A stretch of DNA of 64,000 bases from Mesorhizobium sp. M3A.F.Ca.ET.080.04.2.1 (lineage in GTDB: Bacteria; Pseudomonadota; Alphaproteobacteria; Rhizobiales; Rhizobiaceae), in NCBI RefSeq assembly GCF_003952525.1, contig NZ_CP034451.1, positions 4,998,501 through 5,062,500 of the forward strand. The letters are read 5' to 3'. The notes below the pieces were generated by a model. That model had not been told where the DNA came from. It saw only the letters and a program-made list of their open reading frames with translations, and did not search any database. Positions 17,291-25,699 of this stretch are shown here, piece by piece. The position numbers and the translations under genes are program-made. Positions within the stretch are counted from its first letter, which is position 1. Every line of letters starts with the position of its first letter.

Positions 17291-18003
17291 TCGGACGTCG
17301 TTTCAGGCAGGAACTGATAGCCGCCGCTGCGCACGGTCAGGATCAGCTTCGGCGTCTTGGGGTCGTCCTCCATCTTGCGGCGCAGGCGGCTCACCAGGAT
17401 GTCGACGCTGCGGTCGAAGCTGTAGCCGGTATCGCCGCCGGACAGCTCGATCAGCTGCTCGCGGGTGAGCACGCGCTGTGCGCTCTTGACGAAGGTCTGC
17501 AGCAGGTTGAACTCCGCCATCGTCAGCTCCACGCGGACGTCGTCGGGTGCCGTCAGACGACGGCGTGAGCAGTCCATGGTCCAGCCGGCGAAGCGGTAGA
17601 CCTGCCTGGCCGCGGGCCGGCGCGGCTCGGCCGCGCCGTTGCGCCGCAACACCGCCCGGATGCGCGCCAGGAGCTCGCGGGGGTCGAAGGGTTTCGGGAC
17701 ATAGTCGTCCGCGCCCATTTCGAGGCCGACGACCCGATCCGTCGTTTCGGTGACCGCCGTCAGCATGATGATCGGGGTGGTGTAGTTGGCGCGGATCTCG
17801 CGGCAGAGCTCCAGTCCGCTTTTGCCGGGCAGCATGACATCCAGAACGATGAGGTCGACCTGCGCTCGGCGCAGGATCGCTTCCATCTCGGTGCCGTCGG
17901 CGGCCACCGTCGTGTGCAGCCCCCGCTTCTGGAAAAACTCCTGAAGCAGGTCCCGTATGCCCTTGTCGTCATCGACGATGAGTATGTGCGCGTCGGATTT
18001 CAC
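17287..18003 (-). CDS. OmpR-family response regulator
   Basis: A 238-residue regulator with a receiver domain (acid pocket VDDDK, phosphoacceptor D55 in IVLDVMLPG, conserved K in PKPFDPREL) and a C-terminal winged helix ending VRSGGYQFL. I chose GTG at 18003-18001 as start: it gives the usual length and has GGGG upstream, whereas the longer ATG frame adds 22 residues with no family match. It is the partner of the kinase at 15881-17290. A tandem 11-base direct repeat lies 109 bases upstream at 18112-18133 and could be its binding site. Confidence 0.92.
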   Translation of the reverse strand: MKSDAHILIVDDDKGIRDLLQEFFQKRGLHTTVAADGTEMEAILRRAQVDLIVLDVMLPGKSGLELCREIRANYTTPIIMLTAVTETTDRVVGLEMGADDYVPKPFDPRELLARIRAVLRRNGAAEPRRPAARQVYRFAGWTMDCSRRRLTAPDDVRVELTMAEFNLLQTFVKSAQRVLTREQLIELSGGDTGYSFDRSVDILVSRLRRKMEDDPKTPKLILTVRSGGYQFLPETTSE

Positions 18004-18111
18004 GAGAACCCCGCGGTTGCTTGGCCAAGCCGTCTTTCGGTGACACCCACACGATAGAATTCGGGCCACATCTTGGCCAGGGGCGGCGATAGTGGCCGCA
18101 TTGGCCTCCCC

Positions 18112-18133
18112 AGAAACAATTTAGAAACAAAAT
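18112..18133. promoter_or_regulatory. Tandem 11-bp direct repeat, candidate response-regulator site
   Basis: AGAAACAATTT (18112-18122) is followed directly by AGAAACAAAAT (18123-18133). Head-to-tail sites with an 11-base period are the usual target of OmpR-family dimers. It lies between the divergent response regulator and the secreted small-protein gene at 18239, in an AT-rich patch unlike the surrounding DNA, so it could control both directions. Confidence 0.5.
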
Positions 18134-18238
18134 TCTACAGTCGGGAAAAACTCGTGAAAAATTACAAGGGCATAACCGGTGCCGTGGCGGTCAGGTCATC
18201 GGCTGCGACGCGAGTTTCCGGAGTAACGGACAAGGCCA

Positions 18239-18541
18239 ATGCAGAGGTTCACGATCAGCTTGATGGGGGCGTTGCTCAGCATGTCGCTCATCACAGCCGC
18301 GGCCGGTGCCTCCAACGCAAAGGTTACGCCGATCACCCGGACCGAGCGCTGCACCAATCTCAGCCGTCAAGTTGACGAAGCCCTCGAAACCCATGCCGCG
18401 GCAACGCAGGTCACCGCGGCGAAAGCACTGCAAAGAAAGGGAAACCGGTTCTGCGCCGCCAAGAAACAGGCACAGGGCATCCGGATGCTCGCAAATGCTT
18501 TGAAGCTGCTTGGAGTGACACCGATCGACCCGGTTCAGTGA
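18239..18541 (+). CDS. Small secreted protein of unknown function
   Basis: A 100-residue protein with a Sec signal peptide (MQRFTISLMGALLSMSLITAAAGASNA). The mature part of about 75 residues is basic and helical with two cysteines (in ERCTNL and RFCAAK) that could form one disulfide in the periplasm. AAGG precedes the ATG. It is divergent from a two-component system and followed 38 bases later by another small exported protein, so the two probably form one transcript. I do not recognise the family. Confidence 0.7.
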   Translation: MQRFTISLMGALLSMSLITAAAGASNAKVTPITRTERCTNLSRQVDEALETHAAATQVTAAKALQRKGNRFCAAKKQAQGIRMLANALKLLGVTPIDPVQ

Positions 18542-18579
18542 CGCTCACCTCGACCCGCACGAAAAAAGGAAATGAAACC

Positions 18580-18828
18580 ATGAAAAAGTCCCTCCTCTCC
18601 GCCCTCGGCCTCGGTGTTGCTCTCGCCTTCTCGATGCCGGCTCTCGGCAATGCTGCCGCGACCACGACCGCTGCTCCGGCTGCTTCGACGACCACCACGG
18701 CTCCGGCCGCTGCCGCTCCGGCCAAGACCGCTCCGAAGAAGGTTTCCGCCAAGAAGGTCTGCAAGGTGACCAAGACCCACAAGTGCCCGGTGAAGAAGGC
18801 GCCGAAGAAGGACGTGAAGAAGTCCTGA
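18580..18828 (+). CDS. Small Ala/Pro/Thr/Lys-rich exported protein, Asr-like composition
   Basis: An 82-residue protein. Residues 1-25 form a signal peptide (MKKSLLSALGLGVALAFSMP). The mature part is a low-complexity A/T/P stretch followed by a lysine-rich tail (KKVSAKKVCKVTKTHKCPVKK) with two cysteines. In composition and layout it resembles the acid-shock protein Asr of enterobacteria, which is induced through a two-component system, but that is similarity of style and not proven homology. AAGGAA lies just upstream of the ATG at 18580, preferred over the in-frame ATG at 18538. A strong terminator follows. Confidence 0.7.
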   Translation: MKKSLLSALGLGVALAFSMPALGNAAATTTAAPAASTTTTAPAAAAPAKTAPKKVSAKKVCKVTKTHKCPVKKAPKKDVKKS

Positions 18829-18853
18829 TCCAGGCTCTCGCAGCTGATCTTGC

Positions 18854-18887
18854 AAGCCGCTCCAGCCATTGTGGCTGGGGCGGCTTT
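18854..18887 (+). terminator. Strong intrinsic terminator
   Basis: Fourteen bases (18854-18867) pair with 18873-18886 with one G-T wobble around a five-base loop ATTGT, ending in TTT. It closes the transcript of the two small exported proteins. Confidence 0.85.
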
Positions 18888-18974
18888 CTGGCGGCCGAAG
18901 CTTGACGCCGGAGCTTCCGCCGCGCGCTCCGATCCTTAACCCGATAGCAATGCCGGTGCCGTAGGACAATCCGC

Positions 18975-19310
18975 ATGAAGAAGCGGCTTTCGTCCCTGAT
19001 GCGCTCGCTGACCCTCGGCGGCCTGGTCGCCACCGCGGCGGCAAGAGCGTTGATCATCTTCACGGCCAGCCCTGTGCCTGATCCCGCCAGCGGCAGAACC
19101 GAGCCGGAACTCTTCGCGCCGGTGATTTCATCGAGCTTCGACTACATCACGCCGGCGCAGAGCTGGATGCTGATCGTGCTGACCGGCGCGACCCTGATAA
19201 GCTTTGCCGCCTGGATGGTTGCCGCGCTCCGGGAGCGCGCTTCCGGCATGGGCGATGGCGGCTCCGGGCGATCCGGCATCCGCCGCACTGCCGGACGGCA
19301 GGGCCGTTGA
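18975..19310 (+). CDS. Small membrane protein, hypothetical
   Basis: A 111-residue frame starting MKKRLSSLMRSLTLGG, with a hydrophobic N-terminal stretch (about residues 10-30) and a clear transmembrane helix at about residues 62-84 (SWMLIVLTGATLISFAAWMV), then an Arg/Gly-rich tail. TAGGACA lies upstream. I do not recognise a family. The frame stands alone, downstream of a terminator, and the tail is low-complexity, so the call is moderate. Confidence 0.5.
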   Translation: MKKRLSSLMRSLTLGGLVATAAARALIIFTASPVPDPASGRTEPELFAPVISSSFDYITPAQSWMLIVLTGATLISFAAWMVAALRERASGMGDGGSGRSGIRRTAGRQGR

Positions 19311-19420
19311 ACGCCATTCAGCGCTCCCCCACATAGAGTCCGTCTGCAATCTGCCATCTCCGGCGGAGAAATGGACGTATGCTCTCCAGCGTGAGAAAAT
19401 GGAAGCGTGCATGGCGGTTA

Positions 19421-19472
19421 TCTTGCGCAATTCCGGACGGAAGACCGCTGAGCACTCCTCCTGGAATTGCTT
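19421..19472. repeat. Dispersed rhizobial palindrome (copy 1 of 4)
   Basis: CAATTCC (19428-19434) and GGAATTG (19463-19469) bound a core that includes CGGACGGAAGACCGC and CTCCTGGAATTGC. Related sequences occur at 31615, 52245 and 63836. This copy ends 24 bases before the clpS start, so it occupies the clpS leader or promoter. Confidence 0.65.
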
Positions 19473-19495
19473 TGGTTCACAACTGGCCGATTGCG

Positions 19496-19801
19496 ATGCC
19501 CGAGACCGTCCTCAAACCCCGTGCCAAGACGCAGCCGAAGACAGAGCGGCCAAAGCTCTACAAGGTCATCCTGGTCAATGACGATTTCACGCCGCGCGAG
19601 TTCGTGGTGACGGTGCTCAAGGGTGAATTCAAGCTCAGCGAGGACCAGGCCCATCGCATCATGATCACCGCGCACACACGCGGTGTGTGCGTCGTCGCCG
19701 TGTTCACGCGCGATGTCGCCGAGACGAAGGCCGCGCGGGCCACCGATGCCGGCAAGGCCAAGGGCTATCCGCTGCTGTTCACGACCGAGCCGGAAGAGTA
19801 G
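19496..19801 (+). CDS. clpS: ATP-dependent Clp protease adaptor ClpS (ClpS2-like)
   Basis: A 101-residue ClpS protein, which delivers N-degron substrates to ClpAP. The binding-pocket residues are partly visible: VNDDFTP keeps the Asn-Asp-Asp of the pocket and ITAHTRG keeps the histidine. At the position of the gatekeeper methionine in E. coli ClpS (TPMEFV) this protein has arginine (TPREFV). Alphaproteobacteria often carry ClpS1 next to clpA and a second, diverged ClpS2 elsewhere; with no clpA here and these differences, ClpS2 is likelier. I chose the ATG at 19496, which gives a normal length; a longer frame from 19379 would run through a repeat. Confidence 0.88.
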   Translation: MPETVLKPRAKTQPKTERPKLYKVILVNDDFTPREFVVTVLKGEFKLSEDQAHRIMITAHTRGVCVVAVFTRDVAETKAARATDAGKAKGYPLLFTTEPEE

Positions 19802-19862
19802 GGCGCTCTGGCAGGGCAAATCGGGGCAATCCGACTTCCCCATAAGGGGAGAGGTAAGAAGC

Positions 19863-21950
19863 TCAGCGCCCCTCCCGATACCACATGGAGCCGATTGCCA
19901 GCAGCAGCAGGCCGAGGCCGAGAAAGCCGCCGAACAACGGCACGCGCGAAACGGCCTTGAGGGTGCTGTCGTCGGTGGTGCGCAGGCCGATCCAGTCGTC
20001 GCCGGAAGCAGCGCCAGAGGAGCGGACCGGCACGATCGACGGCAAGGTCACGCCGCCGGCGAGGCTGCCGAGCGTGGAGGTCTGCGCCAGCCGGCGAACG
20101 CTGCCGCCGGTCGCCTCCGCAGGGGCCTTCAGCCTGTCCTCGGTGGAAATGACGTCGGAGAATTCGGGCGCGTTGATCGGACCGACATGGGCAAGCGCGG
20201 TGAGGTCGCCATTGCCGACCTGGTAGAGGCCGATCTCGCTGGTCTGCAGGCTGCCGGTGAAGATGCCGGGCTCGGCTTTTTCGAGCTTGACCGTCATCGC
20301 CTTGCCCGACGGCGTGATCACCTGGGCGGGCCCGGGATCGTCGCTCATCGTCTGGCGGCGGATCTCCAGCACCATGCCACGGCCGTCAGCGGTCAGCCGT
20401 TCCTCTTCAAGCTCCGGCTCCTTCATCAGCCAATGGGCAATGCGGCGGTAGAGCTGCACATGCGGTCCGCCGCCCTCGAAGCCACGCGCCCACAGCCAGC
20501 CCTGGTCCGAAAGCAGCATGCCGACACGGCCTTCGCCCTTGCGGTCGAGGAGAAGCAGCGGTCGCTCGTCAGCCCCCTTCATCACCACCTCGCCCTCGGG
20601 GTTCTTGACCCCGATGGTGCGGAACCAGCGGCTCCAGTGCGGCGGCTCGCTGGCGGCGCCATCGAGGCCGCGCGTCACGGGATGGCGCTGGCCGAGATCG
20701 GTAAGACGCGGATAGAAGGCCTTGTCGACGATCTCGCCGCTGGGCATGGCCGGCAGCGCCGACATCAGCGGCGTGCGGGCAATCGAACTTTCGCCGGCAT
20801 ATTCGGGGCCGGCCGCGATCAGCAGCGCGCCGCCCTTTTCGACATATTCGGAGATGTAGTCGTAATAGAGGATCGGCAGCACGTCGCGATGCTGATAGCG
20901 GTCGAAGATGATCAGGTCGAAATCCTTGATCTTCTCGACGAACAGCTCACGCGTCGGGAAGGCGATCAGCGACAGCTCGTTGATCGGCGTGCCGTCCTGC
21001 TTCTCCGGCGGCCGCAGGATGGTGAAGTGGACCAGATCCACCGATGCATCGGACTTCAACAGGTTGCGCCAGGTGCGCTCGCCGGCGTGCGGCTCGCCGG
21101 AGACGAGCAGGACGCGCAGATTCTCCCGGATACCGTCGACGAGCGCGATGGCGCGGTTGTTGGCGTCGGTCAGCTCACCCGGTTCGTGGTCGATGGCGAG
21201 CTCGACGATGTTGCGGCCGGCATTGGGGATGGTGACTTCAAGCTTCATCGGCTGGCCGATGGTCGCGTGTTCGACCGAGACCTGCTCGCCATTGACCGAG
21301 ACCCGGACGTCGACGGGGCCGGTTTCACCGTCGCTGGCAATGACGCGGTAGCTCATGTCGAGCGGCTTGCCGACAAGGCCGAAGCGCGGCGCGTTCTCGA
21401 ACCTTATGCGGCGGTCCTTCTCATGCTCCTCGCCGGTGATCAGGGCATGCAGCGGGGCGTTGAAGTCCGGAGCGCCGGCCGGGGCGTCGTGCACCTCGCC
21501 GTCGGTGATCATGATGGCGCCGCCGATGCGCGAGGGCGGCACATCGCGGAATGCGCTTTCCAGCGCGCTGAACAGCCTGGTCTCGGTGCGCTCTTCGGCG
21601 GCTTCCGACTTTCCGGCCTCGACCACGCGCACATCGAATTGCTTGAAACGGCCGAGGCGCTGCTGAAGGCCAGCCAGCGCCTCGTCGGTCTGCCTGGTGC
21701 GGTCGCCGATGTCCTGGCTCTGGCTGCGGTCGACCACGACCGCGACCACACTCTTCAACGCCTCGCGCTCCTCGTCGAGGAAAACGGGATTGAGCAGCGC
21801 CGCGCCAAGCGCGAGCAGCGCGATGCAGCGCAGCAGCGAGCCGCGCTGGCGGAACCACAGGCCGGCCAGCGCCAATAACAAGAGCGGCGCAAAGACAAGG
21901 CCGAAAAGCGGCCAGGAAACCAGCGGCTCAAAGGATATCGACCAGTTCAT
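19863..21950 (-). CDS. Large membrane protein of the MoxR envelope operon
   Basis: A 695-residue protein with two N-terminal hydrophobic helices (about residues 10-60), a long extracytoplasmic part that starts like a von Willebrand-type domain (SVVAVVVDRSQSQ, later IMITDGEVHDAP), a class I glutamine-amidotransferase-like segment (GALLIAAGPEY) and a C-terminal helix (FLGLGLLLLAIGSMWY). It is the last gene of a four-gene minus-strand operon with MoxR, DUF58 and DUF4159 proteins. From memory, the equivalent operon of Rhizobium leguminosarum is needed for normal cell shape and envelope integrity. The exact biochemical role is unknown. Confidence 0.82.
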   Translation of the reverse strand: MNWSISFEPLVSWPLFGLVFAPLLLLALAGLWFRQRGSLLRCIALLALGAALLNPVFLDEEREALKSVVAVVVDRSQSQDIGDRTRQTDEALAGLQQRLGRFKQFDVRVVEAGKSEAAEERTETRLFSALESAFRDVPPSRIGGAIMITDGEVHDAPAGAPDFNAPLHALITGEEHEKDRRIRFENAPRFGLVGKPLDMSYRVIASDGETGPVDVRVSVNGEQVSVEHATIGQPMKLEVTIPNAGRNIVELAIDHEPGELTDANNRAIALVDGIRENLRVLLVSGEPHAGERTWRNLLKSDASVDLVHFTILRPPEKQDGTPINELSLIAFPTRELFVEKIKDFDLIIFDRYQHRDVLPILYYDYISEYVEKGGALLIAAGPEYAGESSIARTPLMSALPAMPSGEIVDKAFYPRLTDLGQRHPVTRGLDGAASEPPHWSRWFRTIGVKNPEGEVVMKGADERPLLLLDRKGEGRVGMLLSDQGWLWARGFEGGGPHVQLYRRIAHWLMKEPELEEERLTADGRGMVLEIRRQTMSDDPGPAQVITPSGKAMTVKLEKAEPGIFTGSLQTSEIGLYQVGNGDLTALAHVGPINAPEFSDVISTEDRLKAPAEATGGSVRRLAQTSTLGSLAGGVTLPSIVPVRSSGAASGDDWIGLRTTDDSTLKAVSRVPLFGGFLGLGLLLLAIGSMWYREGR

Positions 21951-21953
21951 GAG

Positions 21954-24770
21954 CTACTGGCCCAGCCGTTCGAGCAGGATGGGCACATGCACCTGGTCGG
22001 ATTTGTAGTTGCCGGTCAGCATATACATCATGATGTTGACCCCGGCGCGCAGCGCATAGACGCGCTGCATCGGATCCGGGGGCACGGTCGGCAGCATCGG
22101 ATCGCCATTCTCGTCGATGGCCCAGGCACCGGCAAAATCATTGGCGGTGATCATGATCGGCGACACCCCGTCACCGGTGCGCACCGGACGGTTTTCGGTG
22201 TTGCTGGCGTCGAGCGAAGTCTCGACCCAGAGCGGGCTGCCATTGAAGCGGCCCGGGAATTCCGGAAGGATGAAGAAGGATTTCGTGAGCACGTGATCGG
22301 ATGGCACCGGCTCCAATGGCGGCACGTTGAGATTGCCGAGGATGTCGCGCAGACGCTCTGTCGCCGGGCTCGCCGAGCTGGCGCCGATGCCGTTGGAGAA
22401 CTGGTCACGGGTGTCGAAGAGGACCGTGCCGCCCTGCTGCATATAGGCGTCGATGCGGGCGATCGACGCTTGGCTCGGCATCGGCGCGGTGGCGTCGATC
22501 GGCCAGTAGATCAGCGGATAGAAGGACAACTCGTCCTTGGCTATGTCGACGCCGGCAGGCGGGCCAGGCTCCAGCGCCGTCTTTTCGATCAGGAAGCGGG
22601 TCAGCCCCTCGAGGCCGGCGCGGCTGATCGAATCGACGCCGGGCTCGCCGGTGATGACATAGGCGATGCGGGTCTTGGAAATGTCGTCGATCGCCTGCGA
22701 ATCGCCAGGCTTTGCATCGTCGGCGCGGGCAAGGTCGGCGTGACCGAAGACCCCGCCGAGCGCGATCAGGACGGCAGCGGCGACTGCTGCGGCGCGACGC
22801 GGCCGGCGCGACAAAAGCCCTCCCATCCAAAAGACGGCAAGCGTGTCGAGCACCATCAGCAGGAGCGCCGTGGCCACCAGAGGACCCTTGAGGTTCTCGG
22901 ATTCATCGAAGGCATAGGGAATAGCGGTGACCGGCAGCGAGACCTGCGGGCGAACGAGCGGTGCAAACGTGCTCGCGGCATTGAGCAGGTTGTGGGCGAA
23001 AACGCCGGTCTCCGAGCCGTAGAGGCCGGGCGGGTTTTCCAGGGTGACCGGCAGCGGGCCGGCGGCTGGCACCAGCGGCCGCGCATCGGGAGTCGGCGGC
23101 ACCAGCATGCCGTCGGCATCGATCATGCGATAAGGCGCCAGCGACGCAGCGGCGGCCTCGGCGTTGGCTACAGCTGCACCCTGGTTGCGCGACAATTGCA
23201 CGATGCGTCTCAGCATCTCGACGAAGCTACCGGAGATCGGCAGGTTCGACCAGGTCGCCTCCGGCGTGACGTGGAAGAGCACGAGCGTGCCCTTGTCCTT
23301 CTTCAGGCCCGTCACCAGCGGCGTGCCGTCGGCAAGGGTCGCCCAGGTGCGCTCGACGATGTCGGGCGTCGGCTCGGCCAGCACCTGCCTGCTCACCGTC
23401 ACCTCGGTCGGCGGCGCCAGATCGGCGAAAGGTCCGGTCTTCGGAAATTCGGTGACGGGCTGCGGCGTGGTCCACGACAAAGCGCCGCCCAGCGCGCGCT
23501 CGCCGCTGCGCAGCCTGACCGGCAAGAGGTCGTCGTCATTGCCGGAAGCGGCGAGCCGCGATCCTGCAAAGCGCACCAGCGTGCCGCCCTTGTCGACCCA
23601 GTCGACCAGCCGCTGGCGGACCTGCTCGGGGATCGTGCCGACATCGGCCATGATGATCATCGCCGGCTTCTGGTCGAGAAGTTGCGGAATGGCGTCGGCC
23701 AGATCGGCGCTCGACGGCTCGACCAGATCGGCGAAGGGCTGCAGCGCGCGGCGGATGTAGTAGAGCGGCGACAGAAGCGGCTGTGCCTGGTCGGCCTCTG
23801 CCTGCGACAGCAGTCCGACGCGGCGGCGCTTCGAGCTTTCGTCGAGGACGCGCACGGCACCCGCCTGATGCTCGCCGTCGAGGGCGACAGAGGCGAAGTC
23901 GTTGCGCAGCTCGAACGGCACTGCCATCGTGGCGGTGGCGGTGGTTTGGTTGGGCGCGAAGGTCAGCGTCGCGTCAGCGATGCGACGGCCCTTGTCGTCG
24001 AAGGCGCCCGCCGTCACTTGCGCCGGTGCCGGATCCCCTGCCGCTCGGATGGCGGTCAGCGCGAAGCCGTCGACCTGGTTGTCGGCACCGGTCAGGCCGG
24101 TCAGCGCAAGCCGGTCGGACGTAACCCAGACCAACCGGGACGCGTTCTTTTCCAGAAGCGTCTTGAACGCGGCGTCGTCGCCCTTGGCAGCGAGCCCATC
24201 GGCAAGCACGGCGACGCTGGCGCCGGGCAGACGTTCCAAGGCACCGGCGACGCGGGCATAAACGGCCGGCCGGTCGGTCGGGATCGGACGCGGCTTTGCG
24301 GCGCGCAGGCGATCGAGGGCGGCCGACGCATCGAAAGGACCGATCTCGGCGTTCGGCTTCTCGGCAGTGAAGGCGATGACGACCGGCACGCCGTTCGACC
24401 CGGCATCGGCAATCAGCCGCTCGGCGGTGGCGACGCGCTTGCCCCAATCGGATGCGCTTGCCCAGTCGTTGTCGATGACCAGCGCCAGGGCCGAACCCTC
24501 CGCAGGCAGTTTCTCGCGCGGATTGAAGACCGGCTCGGCGAGCGCGATGATGATCAGGGCGGCCATCAGCAGCCTGAGCAGGGTCAGCCACCAGGGGCTT
24601 TGCTGCGGGGTCTCCTCGCGCCGCAGGACGCGGGCGAGGATCTTGAGCGGCGGAAAGACCTCCATCTGCGGCTTCGGCGGCGTCAGTCTCAGCAGCCACC
24701 AGATCACAGGCAGAGCCAGGAGGCCCCACAGCACCATGGGCGCACCGAAGGACAGCGGCAGCCAGTTCAT
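21954..24770 (-). CDS. BatA N-terminal and DUF4159 membrane protein
   Basis: A 938-residue protein. Residues 1-85 match the BatA/aerotolerance N-terminal region (MNWLPLSFGAPMVLWGLLAL, then two membrane helices and EPVFNPREKLP). A von Willebrand-like part follows (ALALVIDNDWASASDW), then a long region and internal membrane helices at about residues 640-720. The C-terminal about 200 residues, ending before DQVHVPILLERLGQ, fit DUF4159. I chose the ATG at 24770-24768, which overlaps the DUF58 gene stop by ATGA. Only three bases separate it from the next gene. Likely acts with MoxR in the envelope. Confidence 0.86.
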   Translation of the reverse strand: MNWLPLSFGAPMVLWGLLALPVIWWLLRLTPPKPQMEVFPPLKILARVLRREETPQQSPWWLTLLRLLMAALIIIALAEPVFNPREKLPAEGSALALVIDNDWASASDWGKRVATAERLIADAGSNGVPVVIAFTAEKPNAEIGPFDASAALDRLRAAKPRPIPTDRPAVYARVAGALERLPGASVAVLADGLAAKGDDAAFKTLLEKNASRLVWVTSDRLALTGLTGADNQVDGFALTAIRAAGDPAPAQVTAGAFDDKGRRIADATLTFAPNQTTATATMAVPFELRNDFASVALDGEHQAGAVRVLDESSKRRRVGLLSQAEADQAQPLLSPLYYIRRALQPFADLVEPSSADLADAIPQLLDQKPAMIIMADVGTIPEQVRQRLVDWVDKGGTLVRFAGSRLAASGNDDDLLPVRLRSGERALGGALSWTTPQPVTEFPKTGPFADLAPPTEVTVSRQVLAEPTPDIVERTWATLADGTPLVTGLKKDKGTLVLFHVTPEATWSNLPISGSFVEMLRRIVQLSRNQGAAVANAEAAAASLAPYRMIDADGMLVPPTPDARPLVPAAGPLPVTLENPPGLYGSETGVFAHNLLNAASTFAPLVRPQVSLPVTAIPYAFDESENLKGPLVATALLLMVLDTLAVFWMGGLLSRRPRRAAAVAAAVLIALGGVFGHADLARADDAKPGDSQAIDDISKTRIAYVITGEPGVDSISRAGLEGLTRFLIEKTALEPGPPAGVDIAKDELSFYPLIYWPIDATAPMPSQASIARIDAYMQQGGTVLFDTRDQFSNGIGASSASPATERLRDILGNLNVPPLEPVPSDHVLTKSFFILPEFPGRFNGSPLWVETSLDASNTENRPVRTGDGVSPIMITANDFAGAWAIDENGDPMLPTVPPDPMQRVYALRAGVNIMMYMLTGNYKSDQVHVPILLERLGQ

Positions 24771-25699
24771 GCGACTGCCTTTCCGCCAGCGGCGGCCAAT
24801 CCAGAATGACCGCTGCTGGCGGTCATCGCCAGGTGGACGCGCACCAGCGCTTCCGATGCGAGCCGGTCGGTGTGGTTGACGGTGAAGCTCCAGCCGAGTC
24901 GCTTGCACCAGCCGGCCAGTTCCTGGCGCCGGGCGGTGTAGAGCAGACGGTATTCCTCACCCAGCATTTCGGCGCGGCCGGCGGTCAGCTTGTCGCCGGT
25001 CTCGGGGTCGGTGAATTCGGTGCGGCCGGCATAGGGGAAGTTCTCCTCGGCCGGATCGGCGACCTCGATCAGATGGGCGCGCACGCCGTGGCGGGCAAGC
25101 ACGTCGAGCCAGGCCTTGGTCTCCTCGACCGGATCGAGGAAATCGCTGACGATGACGATGTCGCAGAAGCGGCGGATGGCGGACAGATCGGGCTTGGCCG
25201 GCAACGAAGCGGCATGGCTGAGCTGCGCTGCGATCCGCTCGGCACCATTGCGCGCGGTGAATGGATCACTCAGGCCCGGCCAGGCGATGCGTTCGCCACT
25301 GCGGGACAGAAGCTCGGCCATGGCGAGCGCCAGCACCAGCGCGCGCGATTCCTTCGAGACGGTGGCGCCGGCCGATTTGTAGAGCATGGAAGAGGAGGGG
25401 TCTGCCCACAGCCAGACGGTGTGGGCAGCCTCCCATTCGCGGTCGCGCACATAGGTATGGTCGTCCCGGGCCGAGCGGCGCCAGTCGATGCGCGAGGAGT
25501 CGCCTTCGACATAGGGCCGGAACTGCCAGAAGTTCTCGCCGATCCCGCGCTTGCGGCGGCCGTGCCAACCGGCGATCACCGTGTTGACGATACGGCGCGC
25601 CTCGACCAGCAGGTCCGGCACCAGCGAAGCCCGCAACCGGCCGCGGGCGAGCGCGTCGCGCGTCGCAACCGGTGCCTGGACCTCGCCTATTCGACCCAT
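24767..25699 (-). CDS. DUF58 domain protein
   Basis: A 310-residue protein with the DUF58 signature in GIGENFWQFRPYVEGDSSRIDWRRSAR, followed by a vWA-like segment (VWLWADPSSSML). DUF58 proteins are near-constant partners of MoxR ATPases and are thought to be clients or scaffolds for envelope assembly. No signal peptide or membrane segment. Its start overlaps the MoxR gene stop by one base (TGATG) and its end overlaps the DUF4159 gene, so the operon is tightly coupled. Confidence 0.9.
   Translation of the reverse strand: MGRIGEVQAPVATRDALARGRLRASLVPDLLVEARRIVNTVIAGWHGRRKRGIGENFWQFRPYVEGDSSRIDWRRSARDDHTYVRDREWEAAHTVWLWADPSSSMLYKSAGATVSKESRALVLALAMAELLSRSGERIAWPGLSDPFTARNGAERIAAQLSHAASLPAKPDLSAIRRFCDIVIVSDFLDPVEETKAWLDVLARHGVRAHLIEVADPAEENFPYAGRTEFTDPETGDKLTAGRAEMLGEEYRLLYTARRQELAGWCKRLGWSFTVNHTDRLASEALVRVHLAMTASSGHSGLAAAGGKAVA

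Noticed and set aside
15773..17317. A 514-codon plus-strand frame
   Set aside because: Antisense to the histidine kinase; low-complexity shadow composition.
19838..19855. CCCC/GGGG hairpin between clpS and the MoxR operon end
   Set aside because: Stem of only about five bases without a T-run; too weak to call a terminator.
19683..21878. A 731-codon plus-strand frame
   Set aside because: It overlaps the end of clpS and lies antisense to the last gene of the MoxR operon; no recognisable domain.
21987..24809. A 940-codon open frame on the plus strand
   Set aside because: It is antisense to the BatA/DUF4159 gene and its composition (Arg/His/Gly/Ala-rich, no domain) is that of a GC-rich shadow frame.
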